NCBI RefSeq assembly: GCF_003443535.1
Contig: NZ_CP031946.1
Span: 3,486,001-3,550,000 of the forward strand
Source of the DNA: Ruegeria sp. AD91A
GTDB lineage: Bacteria > Pseudomonadota > Alphaproteobacteria > Rhodobacterales > Rhodobacteraceae
DNA: 64,000 bases
Reading direction: 5' to 3'
Shown one piece after another: positions 1 to 9,059 of the stretch (position 1 is its first letter; the number at the start of each line of letters is the position of its first letter). A program made the translations under genes and the position numbers. Under the pieces are notes generated by a model. The model worked only from the letters and a program-made list of their open reading frames with translations. It had not been told where the DNA came from and searched no databases.

Positions 1-60
1 TTCACCCTTGATCCGGCCTTTGTGCATCTTGCGGAATTTAGTACGCTTTGGTTGAAGCAT
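1..60 (-). CDS. rplP: 50S ribosomal protein L16, N-terminal fragment
   Basis: The first 20 codons of rplP run off the left edge of the window. The reading frame begins with ATG at position 60 on the minus strand and gives MLQPKRTKFRKMHKGRIKGE, the standard start of bacterial L16, a large-subunit protein near the peptidyl-transferase centre and A-site. It follows rpsC after 12 bases, the usual S10-operon order rpsC-rplP. Only the start is visible, so nothing can be said of the rest. Confidence 0.93.
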   Translation of the reverse strand, partial: MLQPKRTKFRKMHKGRIKGE

Positions 61-72
61 ATCTTTCCCTCC

Positions 73-783
73 TTAGCGACGACCGCCACCAGCACCACGA
101 GGTGCAGGGCCGTCCTGGAGTTCCTGTGCTTTACGGTCACGTGCCTGCGGATCGTGCTCCATGATCTCACCTTTGAAGATCCAGACCTTGATCCCGATGA
201 TCCCGTAGGGGGTCATCGCTTCGGCATGTGCGTAATCGATGTCGGCACGCAGGGTGTGCAGAGGCACGCGGCCTTCGCGGTACCACTCGGTCCGTGCGAT
301 TTCAGCACCGCCCAGACGGCCAGCGACGTTCACCCGGATACCCAGGGCGCCCATACGCATGGCGTTCTGAACCGAGCGCTTCATTGCGCGACGGAACGAA
401 ACACGACGCTCCAGCTGCTGAGCGATGGACTCGGCAACCAGCTGCGCGTCAAGCTCGGGCTTGCGCACTTCGACGATGTTCAGGTGCAGTTCGCTGTCGG
501 TCATACCAGCAAGCTTCTTGCGCAGAACTTCGATGTCCGCACCTTTCTTGCCGATGATGACGCCCGGACGTGCGGTGTGGATCGTGACGCGGCACTTCTT
601 GTGCGGACGTTCGATGATCACACGTGCAACACCGGCTTGTTTGCACTCTTTCTGAATGAACTCACGGATCTTGATGTCTTCCAGCAGAAGATCACCGTAA
701 TCCTTGGTGTCAGCGTACCAGCGACTGTCCCAGGTGCGGTTGACCTGAAGGCGCATGCCGATCGGATTGACTTTATGTCCCAT
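73..783 (-). CDS. rpsC: 30S ribosomal protein S3
   Basis: A 236-residue S3, a small-subunit head protein at the mRNA entry channel. The start [16 protein letters not shown] is typical. A KH domain is visible around residues 60-90 with the [11 protein letters not shown] loop, followed by the C-terminal S3 domain and a lysine/glycine-rich tail ending in GGGRR. The ATG overlaps the stop codon of rplV by one base, as expected for coupled translation inside the S10 operon. Length is normal for alphaproteobacteria. Confidence 0.97.
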   Translation of the reverse strand: MGHKVNPIGMRLQVNRTWDSRWYADTKDYGDLLLEDIKIREFIQKECKQAGVARVIIERPHKKCRVTIHTARPGVIIGKKGADIEVLRKKLAGMTDSELHLNIVEVRKPELDAQLVAESIAQQLERRVSFRRAMKRSVQNAMRMGALGIRVNVAGRLGGAEIARTEWYREGRVPLHTLRADIDYAHAEAMTPYGIIGIKVWIFKGEIMEHDPQARDRKAQELQDGPAPRGAGGGRR

Positions 784-1163
784 TAGGCTTGCTCCTCAAC
801 TTGACGCACCTTGATGGTGATCTCCGAGAACGGCTTCATGATTTTGCCGAAACGGCCACGGGCACGCGGACGACCGCGCTTCATGACCAGGTTTTTGCCA
901 ACCCATGCTTCGGCGACGATCAACTCGTCAACGTCCAGGTTGTGGTTGTTCTCGGCGTTCGCGATTGCGGACTGCAGGCACTTCTTGACGTCCTGCGCGA
1001 CACGCTTGTTCGAGAAAGTCAGGTCGGTCAGAGCCTTCTCGACTTTCTTGCCGCGGATCATTTGCGCAACCAGGTTCAGTTTCTGCGGGCTGGTGCGAAG
1101 CATGCGCGTTTTCGCCATTGCTTCGTTTTCAGCCACGCGGCGGGGGTTCTTTTCCTTGCCCAT
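783..1163 (-). CDS. rplV: 50S ribosomal protein L22
   Basis: A 126-residue L22, which lines the peptide exit tunnel and binds several 23S rRNA domains. The core shows the [23 protein letters not shown] segment in pieces and the tunnel beta-hairpin with [13 protein letters not shown] near the C-terminus. The N-terminus carries a short alphaproteobacterial extension ([15 protein letters not shown]). It sits between rpsS (3-base gap) and rpsC (one-base overlap) in the S10 operon order. Confidence 0.96.
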   Translation of the reverse strand: MGKEKNPRRVAENEAMAKTRMLRTSPQKLNLVAQMIRGKKVEKALTDLTFSNKRVAQDVKKCLQSAIANAENNHNLDVDELIVAEAWVGKNLVMKRGRPRARGRFGKIMKPFSEITIKVRQVEEQA

Positions 1164-1166
1164 GAC

Positions 1167-1445
1167 TTACTTCCGCTTCGCTTTTTTGTCAGCGGCGTGA
1201 CCGTAATAGGTACGAGTTGGCGAATACTCACCGAACTTCTGACCAATCATGTCTTCCGAGACGTTGACGGGAATGTGCTTATGGCCGTTGTACACACCAA
1301 AGGTCAGACCCACGAACTGGGGCAGAATGGTGGAACGACGCGACCAGATCTTGATGACTTCGTTGCGGCCCGACTCGCGCGCTGCTTCGGCTTTTTTAAG
1401 CACGTAAGCATCGACGAAAGGACCCTTCCAAACAGAGCGAGACAT
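1167..1445 (-). CDS. rpsS: 30S ribosomal protein S19
   Basis: A 92-residue S19, a small-subunit head protein that contacts S13 and the A-site region. The start [15 protein letters not shown] and the internal [21 protein letters not shown] segment are diagnostic, as is GHKLGEF-like [16 protein letters not shown] near the end. It lies three bases downstream of rplB and three bases upstream of rplV, so it is co-transcribed. Confidence 0.97.
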   Translation of the reverse strand: MSRSVWKGPFVDAYVLKKAEAARESGRNEVIKIWSRRSTILPQFVGLTFGVYNGHKHIPVNVSEDMIGQKFGEYSPTRTYYGHAADKKAKRK

Positions 1446-1448
1446 AGA

Positions 1449-2291
1449 TTAACGTCCCTTCTTCTTGGCGTGCCGCGAGCGGATGATCAGCTTCTGGGAC
1501 GCTTTGTTCTTGTTGCGGGTACGCTTACCCTTGGTGTCCTTACCCCATGGAGTAACCGGTGTACGGCCACCCGAGGTACGACCTTCACCACCACCGTGCG
1601 GGTGATCGATCGGGTTCATTGCAACACCACGAACCGACGGGCGCACGCCTTTGTGGCGCATACGACCGGCTTTACCGAGGTTTTGGTTGCTGTTGTCGGG
1701 GTTGGACACGGCACCGACGGTGGCCATGCATTCCTGACGGACCATGCGCAGCTCGCCCGAGCTCAGACGGATCTGAGCGTAGCCGCCATCGCGACCAACG
1801 AACTGAGCGTAAGTACCGGCCGCACGTGCGATCTGACCGCCCTTACCAGGCTTCATCTCGATGTTGTGGACGATGGTACCAATGGGCATGCCCGAGAACG
1901 GCATTGCGTTGCCCGGCTTGATGTCGGCCTTGGCGGATGCCACGACTTTGTCACCAACAGCCAGACGCTGCGGAGCCAGGATATACGCCTGCTCGCCGTC
2001 TTCGTATTTTACCAGTGCGATGAATGCGGTCCGGTTCGGGTCATATTCGATCCGTTCAACGGTTGCCGCGACATCAAATTTGTTCCGTTTGAAGTCAACG
2101 ATCCGGTAGAGACGCTTTGCGCCACCGCCGCGGCGGCGTGAAGTGATCCGTCCGGTGTTGTTCCGGCCGCCCGATTTGGTCAAACCCTCAGTGAGAGACT
2201 TGACCGGACGTCCTTTCCAAAGCTCCGAACGGTCGATCAGCACCAGCCCGCGCTGGCCCGGCGTCGTCGGCTTGTACGACTTGAGTGCCAT
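1449..2291 (-). CDS. rplB: 50S ribosomal protein L2
   Basis: L2 of 280 residues, needed for subunit joining and peptidyl-transfer. I start it at the ATG at 2291 ([15 protein letters not shown]), the conserved N-terminus; an upstream in-frame extension to 2426 has no L2 similarity. The functionally critical loop with [17 protein letters not shown] lies near residues 215-232. It is the first gene of this transcription unit in the window. In most bacteria rplW lies directly upstream, but here no ribosomal gene is present for at least 3 kb upstream, which suggests its own promoter. Confidence 0.97.
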   Translation of the reverse strand: MALKSYKPTTPGQRGLVLIDRSELWKGRPVKSLTEGLTKSGGRNNTGRITSRRRGGGAKRLYRIVDFKRNKFDVAATVERIEYDPNRTAFIALVKYEDGEQAYILAPQRLAVGDKVVASAKADIKPGNAMPFSGMPIGTIVHNIEMKPGKGGQIARAAGTYAQFVGRDGGYAQIRLSSGELRMVRQECMATVGAVSNPDNSNQNLGKAGRMRHKGVRPSVRGVAMNPIDHPHGGGEGRTSGGRTPVTPWGKDTKGKRTRNKNKASQKLIIRSRHAKKKGR

Positions 2292-2435
2292 GCTTTCTGT
2301 CTTCCGTTTAGCAAGTGCGGGGGTTTCCCCGCTATGTGATAGGCCCCCGTAGGTGCCAAGGGTATAGGGCCCCGAAGGTCCCCGGTTCAAAATATCTAAG
2401 GCCCCGGAACGAATCCGAGGCCGCAAGATTGGGTG

Positions 2436-2464
2436 CGTTTAGCAGTGTTGGGGCCGGGTGACAA
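2436..2464 (-). promoter_or_regulatory. Candidate promoter for rplB-rpsS-rplV-rpsC-rplP
   Basis: On the minus strand a TTGTCA box (2459-2464) and a TAAACG box (2436-2441) are separated by 17 bases. This is a reasonable sigma-70 type arrangement about 145 bases upstream of the rplB start, where a new promoter is needed because the usual upstream S10-operon genes are absent. The leader between it and rplB holds several CCGGGG/GGGGCC blocks and a GCGGGGAAACCCCCGC hairpin (about 2318-2333). The assignment rests on pattern only. Confidence 0.35.
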
Positions 2465-3044
2465 GTGAGAGTATCAAACTTCTTCTGTAGCCGTGAAAAC
2501 CACACCCTGGCCAAACGCGGTGTGGTTTACGGCCTGGTTTCTAAACCCAGTAATGCACGAGCTGTCGCTGGAACTCAGAGAGCGGGAACAGGACCTGACA
2601 GAAGAGGTTGAACCCGATTCCTGTGGACTTTGGTGCAGTGAGCCCCGATCAGAAAGCTCGGTGACCGGGCTTATTGGGTCGGGTCGGAAGGTTTCGCGGA
2701 AACCGATCTGGCAAAGTGCTGCCCCGACAATCAGTCCGATGTATTTTATGTTGAGCCGCTGCTTCTTGGCGGTCGCATTCATGAGCCGGCCGGGGAAACA
2801 CTCTACCGATTGGCCGTATTCGTCGATCCATCGTGATATTCGCGCAGGCCGGGTTGATCCGGAGTGGAGTGGTGTGGTCACCGATGGCACGTTCGGAGAG
2901 CCGTAGGATGGGGTTTCACCCCATCATTTGAGAGGTTGAAGTTAGGAAGTGGTTTGGTGCGCGGGAACAGATCGTGCGGGTGTTCGGGTAGGGTCGTTGA
3001 GTGAGTGATGGGGTGAAACCCCATCCTACGCTTGCTTACTTCTA
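2465..3044. other. Gene-poor junction upstream of the ribosomal block
   Basis: This 580-base stretch holds no gene that I can support. Open frames of about 138 codons exist on both strands at 2474-2906, but neither shows a recognisable domain, a convincing ribosome-binding site or a sensible composition (serine/arginine-rich, frame-shadow style). The only clear structure is the paired palindromic repeat at 2902-3030. The region lies between the broken gene at 3.0-4.1 kb and the promoter of the ribosomal block. Confidence 0.5.
2902..3030. repeat. REPIN-like pair of inverted 25-base palindromic units
   Basis: CGTAGGATGGGGTTTCACCCCATCA at 2902-2926 (shown in part: GATGGGGTTTCACCCCATC) reappears as its exact reverse complement at 3006-3030. 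Each unit is itself a hairpin (GATGGGGT / ACCCCATC), and the two are separated by 79 bases. Two inverted REP-type units with a short spacer is the REPIN architecture, which is usually spread in trans by a RAYT (TnpA-REP) transposase. No RAYT gene is present in the window. The transcript can fold into one long hairpin or two small ones. Confidence 0.75.
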
Positions 3045-4072
3045 TCAAAGTGAGCCAAAAAATCGACTTACGGAGTTGGGAGGAAGAGAAATCCTCAACT
3101 CTAGGTCACCTTTGTTACGAATACCTTCGAACAAGCCACTTTGCGAAAGTCGCCTAACTTTTGAGATCTCATTTTGGGAAAGGCTGTCTCGCCACTTTTC
3201 GTTAAAAAAGACGTTCTCTGAATGAGCCAAGCAGGCGGTTAATATTGTTTCGCCAAGATTTGGTTCTCGGGGGTCAACGAAGGGAATAAACTTGTCAATC
3301 CTATGTTTTGAATATCTCTGAAACCCTGAAAAAACGGCGTAAAACTTCTCATGAATATTACCACAGAATGCAAATACCGGGTTCCACTTCGTTTTCATAG
3401 GATCACAAGAATACAAGAAATTTCCGCGGAAATCCTATTCAGGTTCAAATGCTCCCGTGCATGCGAATGGGTATGGGTTTTCGAATTGAACCATCCGATA
3501 GTGGAAAGTGGATGGAACTTCTTTATGCCAACATCGAAACAGTCTTTTTAGAGTATCTGTATTTGCCTTTTCTGCAGCGATAGCACCTCTACGAATAAGC
3601 CTTGCGACTTCAATTTTTTCTGGTTTTCGCTTCTGTTCTAGGTAGCGGATTGTCTCATTTTGAGTGGCGATCATAAAGGTCTTCCGATACAATTCCAACG
3701 CTATGGCGCGGATAGCGAAGACGATAGCCGAACTTTTGTCCAAAGATAGGTTCTTTGTTTCAAAGCAGAGAAAACCTCAGAGTCGTGTTGTTCGCAAAAT
3801 CCAGGAAATCTCGAGGCTTTCTTGACTCCTGTTCTTTCAAATAGAAGTCTAGCCTCCATCGGTCGAGCCTTTAAGCTAGGTCCTACTTTGACAACGTGAT
3901 TGCTTTCAGCAATTGAGGCGAGTGGGCCGTTTTTCTGTAAAGAGTGCGATTGAATGGCAAGCGACTTACATCTCTTGCCATCCCTGTCAAAATACATGCA
4001 TCTGGTATTTGTTACAGCGTTCGCTCCAGAGATTATTCTGTGAATATCGCCGACATAGCTCTTATCCTTCAC
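3045..4072 (-). pseudogene. Broken gene of an uncharacterised family (SHS...FPGFCxxHD), translationally coupled to ettA
   Basis: Three minus-strand pieces line up as one protein of roughly 340 residues. The start is probably GTG at 4072, overlapping the ettA stop (GTGA). The first piece has RCMYFDRDGKRCKS, SHSLQKNGPLASIAES and FPGFCEQHDSEVFS. Near 3740 the frame shifts: after KQRTYL the sense continues in another frame as SLDKSSAIVFAIRAIALELY. That frame then meets an in-frame TAG at about 3432-3434 (GAFEPE, stop, DFRGNFLYSCDP) and runs on to 3045. I recognise the Cys/His pattern as a recurring hypothetical family but know no function. Its AT content is visibly higher than its neighbours, suggesting acquisition followed by decay. 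Confidence 0.7.
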
Positions 4073-5724
4073 CGTGCAAACTTCTTGTGCTTCAACCGTT
4101 TGGGCTCCAACGCATCTGGCCCAAGCCTCCGCTTTTTGTCCTCTTCGTAATCCTCGAAGTTGCCCTCGAACCATTCCACGTGGGCGTCACCCTCGAAGGC
4201 CAGAATATGCGTACAAATCCGGTCGAGGAAGAAGCGGTCGTGGGAGATGACGACGGCGCAGCCAGCGAAATCGACCAGCGCGTCTTCCAGTGCGCGCAGG
4301 GTTTCGACGTCGAGGTCGTTGGTGGGTTCGTCGAGCAGCAGGACGTTGCCGCCCTCTTTCAGCAGGCGGGCCATGTGGACGCGGTTGCGCTCACCGCCGG
4401 AGAGCAGCGAGACCTTTTTCTGCTGGTCGCCACCCTTGAAGTTGAAGGACGAGCAATAGGCGCGGGAATTGACCTGTGCGTCGCCCAGCTGAATGATCTC
4501 GGCACCGCCGGTGATCGCCTCCCACACGGTGTCGTTGTCTTTCAGGTCGTCGCGGGACTGGTCGACATAGGACAGCTCGACCGTGTCGCCCAGCGTGATG
4601 GTGCCGCTGTCTGGCTGCTCCTGACCGGTGAGCATCTTGAACAGCGTCGATTTACCGGCGCCGTTGGGGCCGATGACGCCGACAATGCCGCCGGGGGGCA
4701 GGGCAAAGTCCAGCCCTTCGATCAGTTGCTTGTCGCCCATGTGTTTCGACAGGCCCTCGACCTCGATCACCTTGCCGCCAAGGCGCTGGCCATTGGGGAT
4801 GACGATCTGGGCGCGGGTCAGCTTTTCGCGTTCGGACTGATCGGCCAGCTCGTTATAGGCGTTGATCCGGGCCTTGGATTTGGCCTGACGGGCTTTTTGG
4901 CCCTGACGCATCCATTCCAGTTCGCGCTGCAGGGTCTTCTGTTTGGACTTGTCTTCGCGGGCTTCCTGTTCCAGCCGTTTGGCTTTTTGTTCCAGCCATG
5001 CGGAATAGTTGCCCTCGTAAGGAATGCCGCGACCGCGGTCGAGTTCGAGGATCCAGCCGGTGATGCTGTCCAGGAAATAGCGGTCGTGGGTGACAATCAG
5101 GATGGTGCCCTTGTAGTCGATCAGGTGCTGTTGCAGCCAGGCGATGGTCTCGGCGTCCAAGTGGTTGGTCGGTTCATCAAGCAGCAGCATATCGGGCGCT
5201 TCGAGCAGCAGCTTGCAGAGCGCCACGCGGCGTTTCTCACCGCCCGAGAGGTTGGCGATGTTGGCGTCGTCCGGGGGGCAGCGCAGCGCCTCCATGCTGA
5301 CGTCGATCTGGCTGTCGAGGTCCCACAGGTTCTGGCTGTCGATCTCGTCCTGGAGCTTGGCCATCTCATCGGCGGTTTCGTCCGAATAGTTCATGGCCAG
5401 TTCGTTGTACCGGTCGAGGATTGCCTTCTTTTCGGCTACACCCAACATCACGTTTTCGCGGACATTGAGGGTTTCGTCCAGTTTCGGTTCCTGCGGCAGA
5501 TAGCCGACCTTGGCACCTTCGGCTGCCCAGGCCTCGCCAGTGAAGTCCTTGTCGAGCCCCGCCATGATCTTCATCAGCGTCGATTTACCAGCGCCGTTTA
5601 CGCCGACGACACCGATTTTTACGCCGGGCAGAAAGCTCAGGTGGATGTTTTCAAAGCACTTCTTGCCACCGGGATAGGTCTTGGAGACACCCTGCATGTG
5701 GTAGACATATTGATAGGCGGCCAT
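4069..5724 (-). CDS. ettA: Energy-dependent translational throttle protein EttA (ABC-F ATPase)
   Basis: A 551-residue ABC-F protein with two ATPase cassettes and no membrane domain. Walker A motifs GVNGAGKST (residues 41-49) and GPNGAGKST (second half), signatures LSGGEKRRVALCKLLLE and LSGGERNRVHMARLLKE, and two LLLDEPTN Walker B motifs are all present. The charged linker (residues about 240-300, EQKAKRLEQEAREDKSKQK) fits the P-site tRNA interaction motif. EttA binds the ribosomal E site and gates entry into elongation according to ATP/ADP. Monocistronic except for the coupled broken gene downstream; it diverges from the MOSC gene. Confidence 0.93.
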   Translation of the reverse strand: MAAYQYVYHMQGVSKTYPGGKKCFENIHLSFLPGVKIGVVGVNGAGKSTLMKIMAGLDKDFTGEAWAAEGAKVGYLPQEPKLDETLNVRENVMLGVAEKKAILDRYNELAMNYSDETADEMAKLQDEIDSQNLWDLDSQIDVSMEALRCPPDDANIANLSGGEKRRVALCKLLLEAPDMLLLDEPTNHLDAETIAWLQQHLIDYKGTILIVTHDRYFLDSITGWILELDRGRGIPYEGNYSAWLEQKAKRLEQEAREDKSKQKTLQRELEWMRQGQKARQAKSKARINAYNELADQSEREKLTRAQIVIPNGQRLGGKVIEVEGLSKHMGDKQLIEGLDFALPPGGIVGVIGPNGAGKSTLFKMLTGQEQPDSGTITLGDTVELSYVDQSRDDLKDNDTVWEAITGGAEIIQLGDAQVNSRAYCSSFNFKGGDQQKKVSLLSGGERNRVHMARLLKEGGNVLLLDEPTNDLDVETLRALEDALVDFAGCAVVISHDRFFLDRICTHILAFEGDAHVEWFEGNFEDYEEDKKRRLGPDALEPKRLKHKKFAR

Positions 5725-5861
5725 GTCGCGTCCTCTGGGTCGGGGAAATTTGGTTGAAACGCTGGATATCCGAGCGGGACGGGCTGGGCAAGCTGGTGGT
5801 ATTGTGAATTTCGTCTTTGGGTCGGACGGCGTAGTCAGGTTGCATTGAAAATGGAGGCGTT

Positions 5862-6332
5862 GTGTCGGAACTGGCGGATTTGATTGCAGGTTGGGCGCAG
5901 CCCGGTTGCGTTACGTGGATCGGGGCGCGACCAGAGCGCCGAGTCGAGATTACAGCGCTAGAGGAGGTCGTGATTACTGAGGCCGGTCTGGACAGTGACC
6001 GCGCCCGCGCGGGCAAGCGGGCGGTGACTTTGATCCAGCAGGAGCATTTATCGGCGATTGGCTCTTATCTGGGGCGCGGACCGGTTGCGCCGGGTGTTCT
6101 GCGGCGAAACTTGGTGGTGTCGGGGATCAATCTGGCGGCGCTCAAGGGACGTCAGGTGCAAGTAGGAGAGGCCATCCTGCGGTTCACAGTAATATGTGCG
6201 CCGTGCAGCCGGATGGAAGAATCGCTTGGTAAAGGCGGCTATTCCGCAGTGCGGGGGCACGGAGGATGGTGCGCGGAAGTCGTGCGACCCGGGCGGGTTC
6301 GGCTTGGCGATTTGGCGCAACCTGTTGATTGA
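5862..6332 (+). CDS. MOSC-domain protein
   Basis: A 156-residue stand-alone MOSC domain (molybdenum cofactor sulfurase C-terminal type, related to YiiM). I use the GTG at 5862 because GGAGG lies five bases upstream. The conserved features seen are [18 protein letters not shown] near residues 45-65, [14 protein letters not shown], and the cysteine motif [12 protein letters not shown] near residues 111-123. MOSC proteins bind sulfur or molybdopterin-type cofactors; the exact substrate cannot be read from sequence. The stop overlaps the nadD start, so the two are probably co-transcribed. Confidence 0.85.
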   Translation: MSELADLIAGWAQPGCVTWIGARPERRVEITALEEVVITEAGLDSDRARAGKRAVTLIQQEHLSAIGSYLGRGPVAPGVLRRNLVVSGINLAALKGRQVQVGEAILRFTVICAPCSRMEESLGKGGYSAVRGHGGWCAEVVRPGRVRLGDLAQPVD

Positions 6333-6985
6333 CAACACCTCGCAGTTCTGAACATCAGCAGGGTATGGAGCGGTACGGCATACCATATGCGCGACCTGGG
6401 CAGGTCGTCGGTTTGTTCGGCGGGTCGTTTGATCCACCGCATCAGGGCCATGTACATGTCACGCTTGAGGCGATGAAGGCGTTCGGGTTGGATCGGGTTT
6501 GGTGGCTGGTATCGCCGGGCAACCCGCTAAAAGAACGCGGGCCGGCACCCATGGGCAGGCGAATGGCGGTAGCACGAAATGTGATGCAGCATCCGAAAGT
6601 TGACGTGACGAATATCGAGGCGCTGACGGGGACACGGGCGACGGCGGATACGCTGGCGGCGTTGCAGAAGCTTTTTCCGCATGTCAGGTTTGTCTGGCTG
6701 ATGGGCGCGGACAATCTGGCCCAGTTTCATCACTGGAAAGACTGGCGGGTGATCATGGACAGAGTGCCTGTTGGTGTGGTGGCGCGGCCGGGCGACCGGA
6801 TATCCGCCCGGATGTCTCCGGCGGCGCGGGTCTATGCCAAATACCGAATCGATGGGCAGGCGCGGCATCTTTTGGGACGGGCGCAGGCTCCGGCCTGGTG
6901 TTTCGTGAATGTGCCGATGGTCGATGTCAGTTCCACAGAGATACGGACGCGCGGCGAATGGCGCGCGGAAGTGTTGCCGGAATAG
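6329..6985 (+). CDS. nadD: Nicotinate-nucleotide adenylyltransferase
   Basis: NadD converts nicotinate mononucleotide and ATP to deamido-NAD, the penultimate step of NAD synthesis. The nucleotidyl-transferase motif [14 protein letters not shown] is near residues 28-41, [16 protein letters not shown] in the middle and VDVSSTEIR near the end. The frame opens with TTG at 6329 overlapping the MOSC stop; an ATG at 6365 ([12 protein letters not shown]) is an alternative and perhaps better start. Length of 206-218 residues is normal. The usual partners rsfS and rlmH are not adjacent here. Confidence 0.93.
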   Translation: MTTPRSSEHQQGMERYGIPYARPGQVVGLFGGSFDPPHQGHVHVTLEAMKAFGLDRVWWLVSPGNPLKERGPAPMGRRMAVARNVMQHPKVDVTNIEALTGTRATADTLAALQKLFPHVRFVWLMGADNLAQFHHWKDWRVIMDRVPVGVVARPGDRISARMSPAARVYAKYRIDGQARHLLGRAQAPAWCFVNVPMVDVSSTEIRTRGEWRAEVLPE

Positions 6986-7051
6986 CCGCAGTGGGCGCAT
7001 AATCTCAGGTAGCTGTTGCGCGCATTTGATCTGTGGGATTTTATTTCACCT

Positions 7052-8530
7052 ATGACTGGTCGTTTTTCACGTCGTTTGTTTCTGGGAGGATTGGGGGCGT
7101 CTCTGATCCCGGTAGCTGGTCTGGCGCAGGCGCCGCTGGTTTCGCTCAGGCCGCGTGCGCGTGGTGTGCTGTTGAGCGGCACCGAGCGTTTGGTCGCAGC
7201 CGCAGGATTGAAAGGCGAAGTTGTGTTCGCCGTTGCGGATGTGGCGACCGGGGCGCCACTGGAGAATTTTGGCGAGGGTGCGGGTTTGCCACCGGCCAGC
7301 GTTGGCAAGGCAATGACCGCGCTTTACGCGCTGGACGTTCTGGGGCCTGACCATCGCTTCGAAACCCGTTTGATCGCAGATGGGCCAATTGAAAACGGAA
7401 TTTTGCATGGCGATCTGATTCTGGCAGGGGGTGGAGACCCGCTGCTGGACACGGATGCGCTGGCTACGATGGCGGCCAACCTGCGCAAGGCCGGAATTAC
7501 CGAGGTTCGCGGAGCCTTCAAGGTTTATGACGGGGCTCTGCCCTTCGTATTCAGCATTGATCCGGGGCAGCCGGATCATGTGGGGTACAGCCCGGCGATC
7601 AGTGGAATATCGTTGAATTTCAATCGGGTTCACTTTGAGTGGAAGCGTGCCGGTAAAGGCTATGATGTGACCATGGACGCCCGCAGCGCGCGTTACGTGC
7701 CGGCAGTGGATGTGGCGACCATGCGGGTCGAAAGCCGAAGCCTGCCGATCTATACCTATCAGCCAAGCCCACGGCAGGATCGGTGGACCGTGGCCAAGGG
7801 CGCGCTGGGCAATGGCGGGGCGCGCTGGTTGCCTGTGCGCAAACCGGCCTTATACGCTGGAGATGTATTCCGCACATTGGCCCGATCCAATGGGATCGTT
7901 TTGAATCGGGTGCAGGTGACGCGAGAGTCGCCGAAGGGCGTCGACCTTGTCCTGCATCGCAGCGATCCATTGGACAGTATTTTGCGCGGGATGTTGAAAT
8001 ACTCAACCAACCTGACGGCCGAGATGGTCGGATTGGCCGCGACCAAAGCGCGTGGCGTTGACCCACGGAACCTGGCAGAGTCGGCGGCCGAGATGAACCG
8101 TTGGGCGTCTCAGAGTTTTGGCGTGAGCGGAATTGCGATGGTTGATCATTCCGGTCTGGGCGATGCCTCGCGTATGGTGCCGGCGGATCTGGTCGCTGCC
8201 CTTGTCGCGGCCCGGAAAATGGGGGCGTTGCGCCCCTTGATGAAGCCTTTTGCCTTAACTGATCGAAATGGGCGGCCGGTCAAGAACCATCCGATCAAGG
8301 TCGATGCCAAGACAGGGACATTGAACTTCGTATCCGGGCTGGGCGGTTTCCTGACAACGGCGGACGGGGTCGATCTGGCCTTTGCAATTTTTACCGCGGA
8401 CGTGGCCCATCGCGCCAAAATTCCACGTGCACAACGTGAACGCCCAGAAGGCGCGCGCAGCTGGAACCGCAGGTCGCGAAAACTGCAGCGGGCCTTGCTG
8501 GAGCGCTGGGGCTCGCTTTACGGAAGCTAG
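7052..8530 (+). CDS. dacB: D-alanyl-D-alanine carboxypeptidase/endopeptidase, PBP4 type (class C PBP)
   Basis: A 492-residue periplasmic penicillin-binding protein that trims or cleaves peptidoglycan peptides. The chosen ATG at 7052 gives MTGRFSRRLFLGGLGASL, a twin-arginine-like signal (SRRLFL) ending at GLAQA. The three active-site motifs are SVGK (near residue 83), STN in YSTNLTAEMVG, and KTG in DAKTGTLNF. The middle part carries the extra domains typical of PBP4. It follows nadD after 66 bases. A longer start at TTG 7016 is possible but would mask the signal peptide. Confidence 0.9.
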   Translation: MTGRFSRRLFLGGLGASLIPVAGLAQAPLVSLRPRARGVLLSGTERLVAAAGLKGEVVFAVADVATGAPLENFGEGAGLPPASVGKAMTALYALDVLGPDHRFETRLIADGPIENGILHGDLILAGGGDPLLDTDALATMAANLRKAGITEVRGAFKVYDGALPFVFSIDPGQPDHVGYSPAISGISLNFNRVHFEWKRAGKGYDVTMDARSARYVPAVDVATMRVESRSLPIYTYQPSPRQDRWTVAKGALGNGGARWLPVRKPALYAGDVFRTLARSNGIVLNRVQVTRESPKGVDLVLHRSDPLDSILRGMLKYSTNLTAEMVGLAATKARGVDPRNLAESAAEMNRWASQSFGVSGIAMVDHSGLGDASRMVPADLVAALVAARKMGALRPLMKPFALTDRNGRPVKNHPIKVDAKTGTLNFVSGLGGFLTTADGVDLAFAIFTADVAHRAKIPRAQRERPEGARSWNRRSRKLQRALLERWGSLYGS

Positions 8531-8548
8531 ATTATCGGGATCAGAGGA

Positions 8549-8971
8549 TCAGACCGTATGGCGCGCGCGTGCCCCGCGTTCGATGGCTGCGGCATGCAAT
8601 CGGTCGATATTCAGTTCGTACCGGATTTCTTCCAGCAGGCGCAGTTCCGTTTCGGCCAGCGCTCCGTCGGCGGCCGCAACATCGCAAGCCAGCGCATAGG
8701 CCGTTTCGTTCAGACGCTCGGGCAGGTTTTCACGGATCAGGCCAAACAGCGCATCCAGCCCGTCTTCCTGTTCGAACAGGTCAAAAACGATTTGTGATAC
8801 GCGACGGGTCCGATCAATGTCGTATCCTGCAAAGACCGGCAGCATGTTCACGGCAACTTCGATCTTGACCAGCTCGGCGGTTCGGATGTTTTCGTCAGAG
8901 GCCGAGACTGCAACCATGATCGCCACAAGGCAATCCTGCGGAGACATCGGGTGGGGCACTTGCTCGGTCAT
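8549..8971 (-). CDS. TerB-like (tellurite-resistance family) protein
   Basis: A 140-residue all-helical protein. I start at ATG 8971 (MTEQVPHPMSPQDCLVAIM) rather than the upstream ATG at 9046, whose extension is unordered. Acidic/hydrophobic repeats SASDENIRTAELVKIE and AAADGALAETELRLLEEI are the two metal-binding-like helical pairs of the TerB/DjlA-N fold. The role is unknown; such stand-alone proteins are common in alphaproteobacteria and need not confer tellurite resistance. It faces dacB tail to tail. Confidence 0.75.
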   Translation of the reverse strand: MTEQVPHPMSPQDCLVAIMVAVSASDENIRTAELVKIEVAVNMLPVFAGYDIDRTRRVSQIVFDLFEQEDGLDALFGLIRENLPERLNETAYALACDVAAADGALAETELRLLEEIRYELNIDRLHAAAIERGARARHTV

Positions 8972-9059
8972 GGGATGGTCCTGATTGGGGTTGTTCGAAG
9001 ACGCACGATATGAGCGCAGCGGGTCAGGTTCAACACCTTGTTTCATCCACCTAGCGTGA

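Noticed and set aside
789..2141. 450-codon open frame on the plus strand
   Set aside because: It is antisense to rpsS/rplB, which are unmistakable ribosomal proteins.
2474..2906. Two overlapping frames of about 138 codons
   Set aside because: Serine/arginine-rich, no ribosome-binding site, no recognised family; probably non-coding.
3913..5757. 614-codon open frame on the plus strand
   Set aside because: It runs antisense to ettA, whose ABC motifs are complete; long opposite-strand frames are a by-product of GC-rich codon use.
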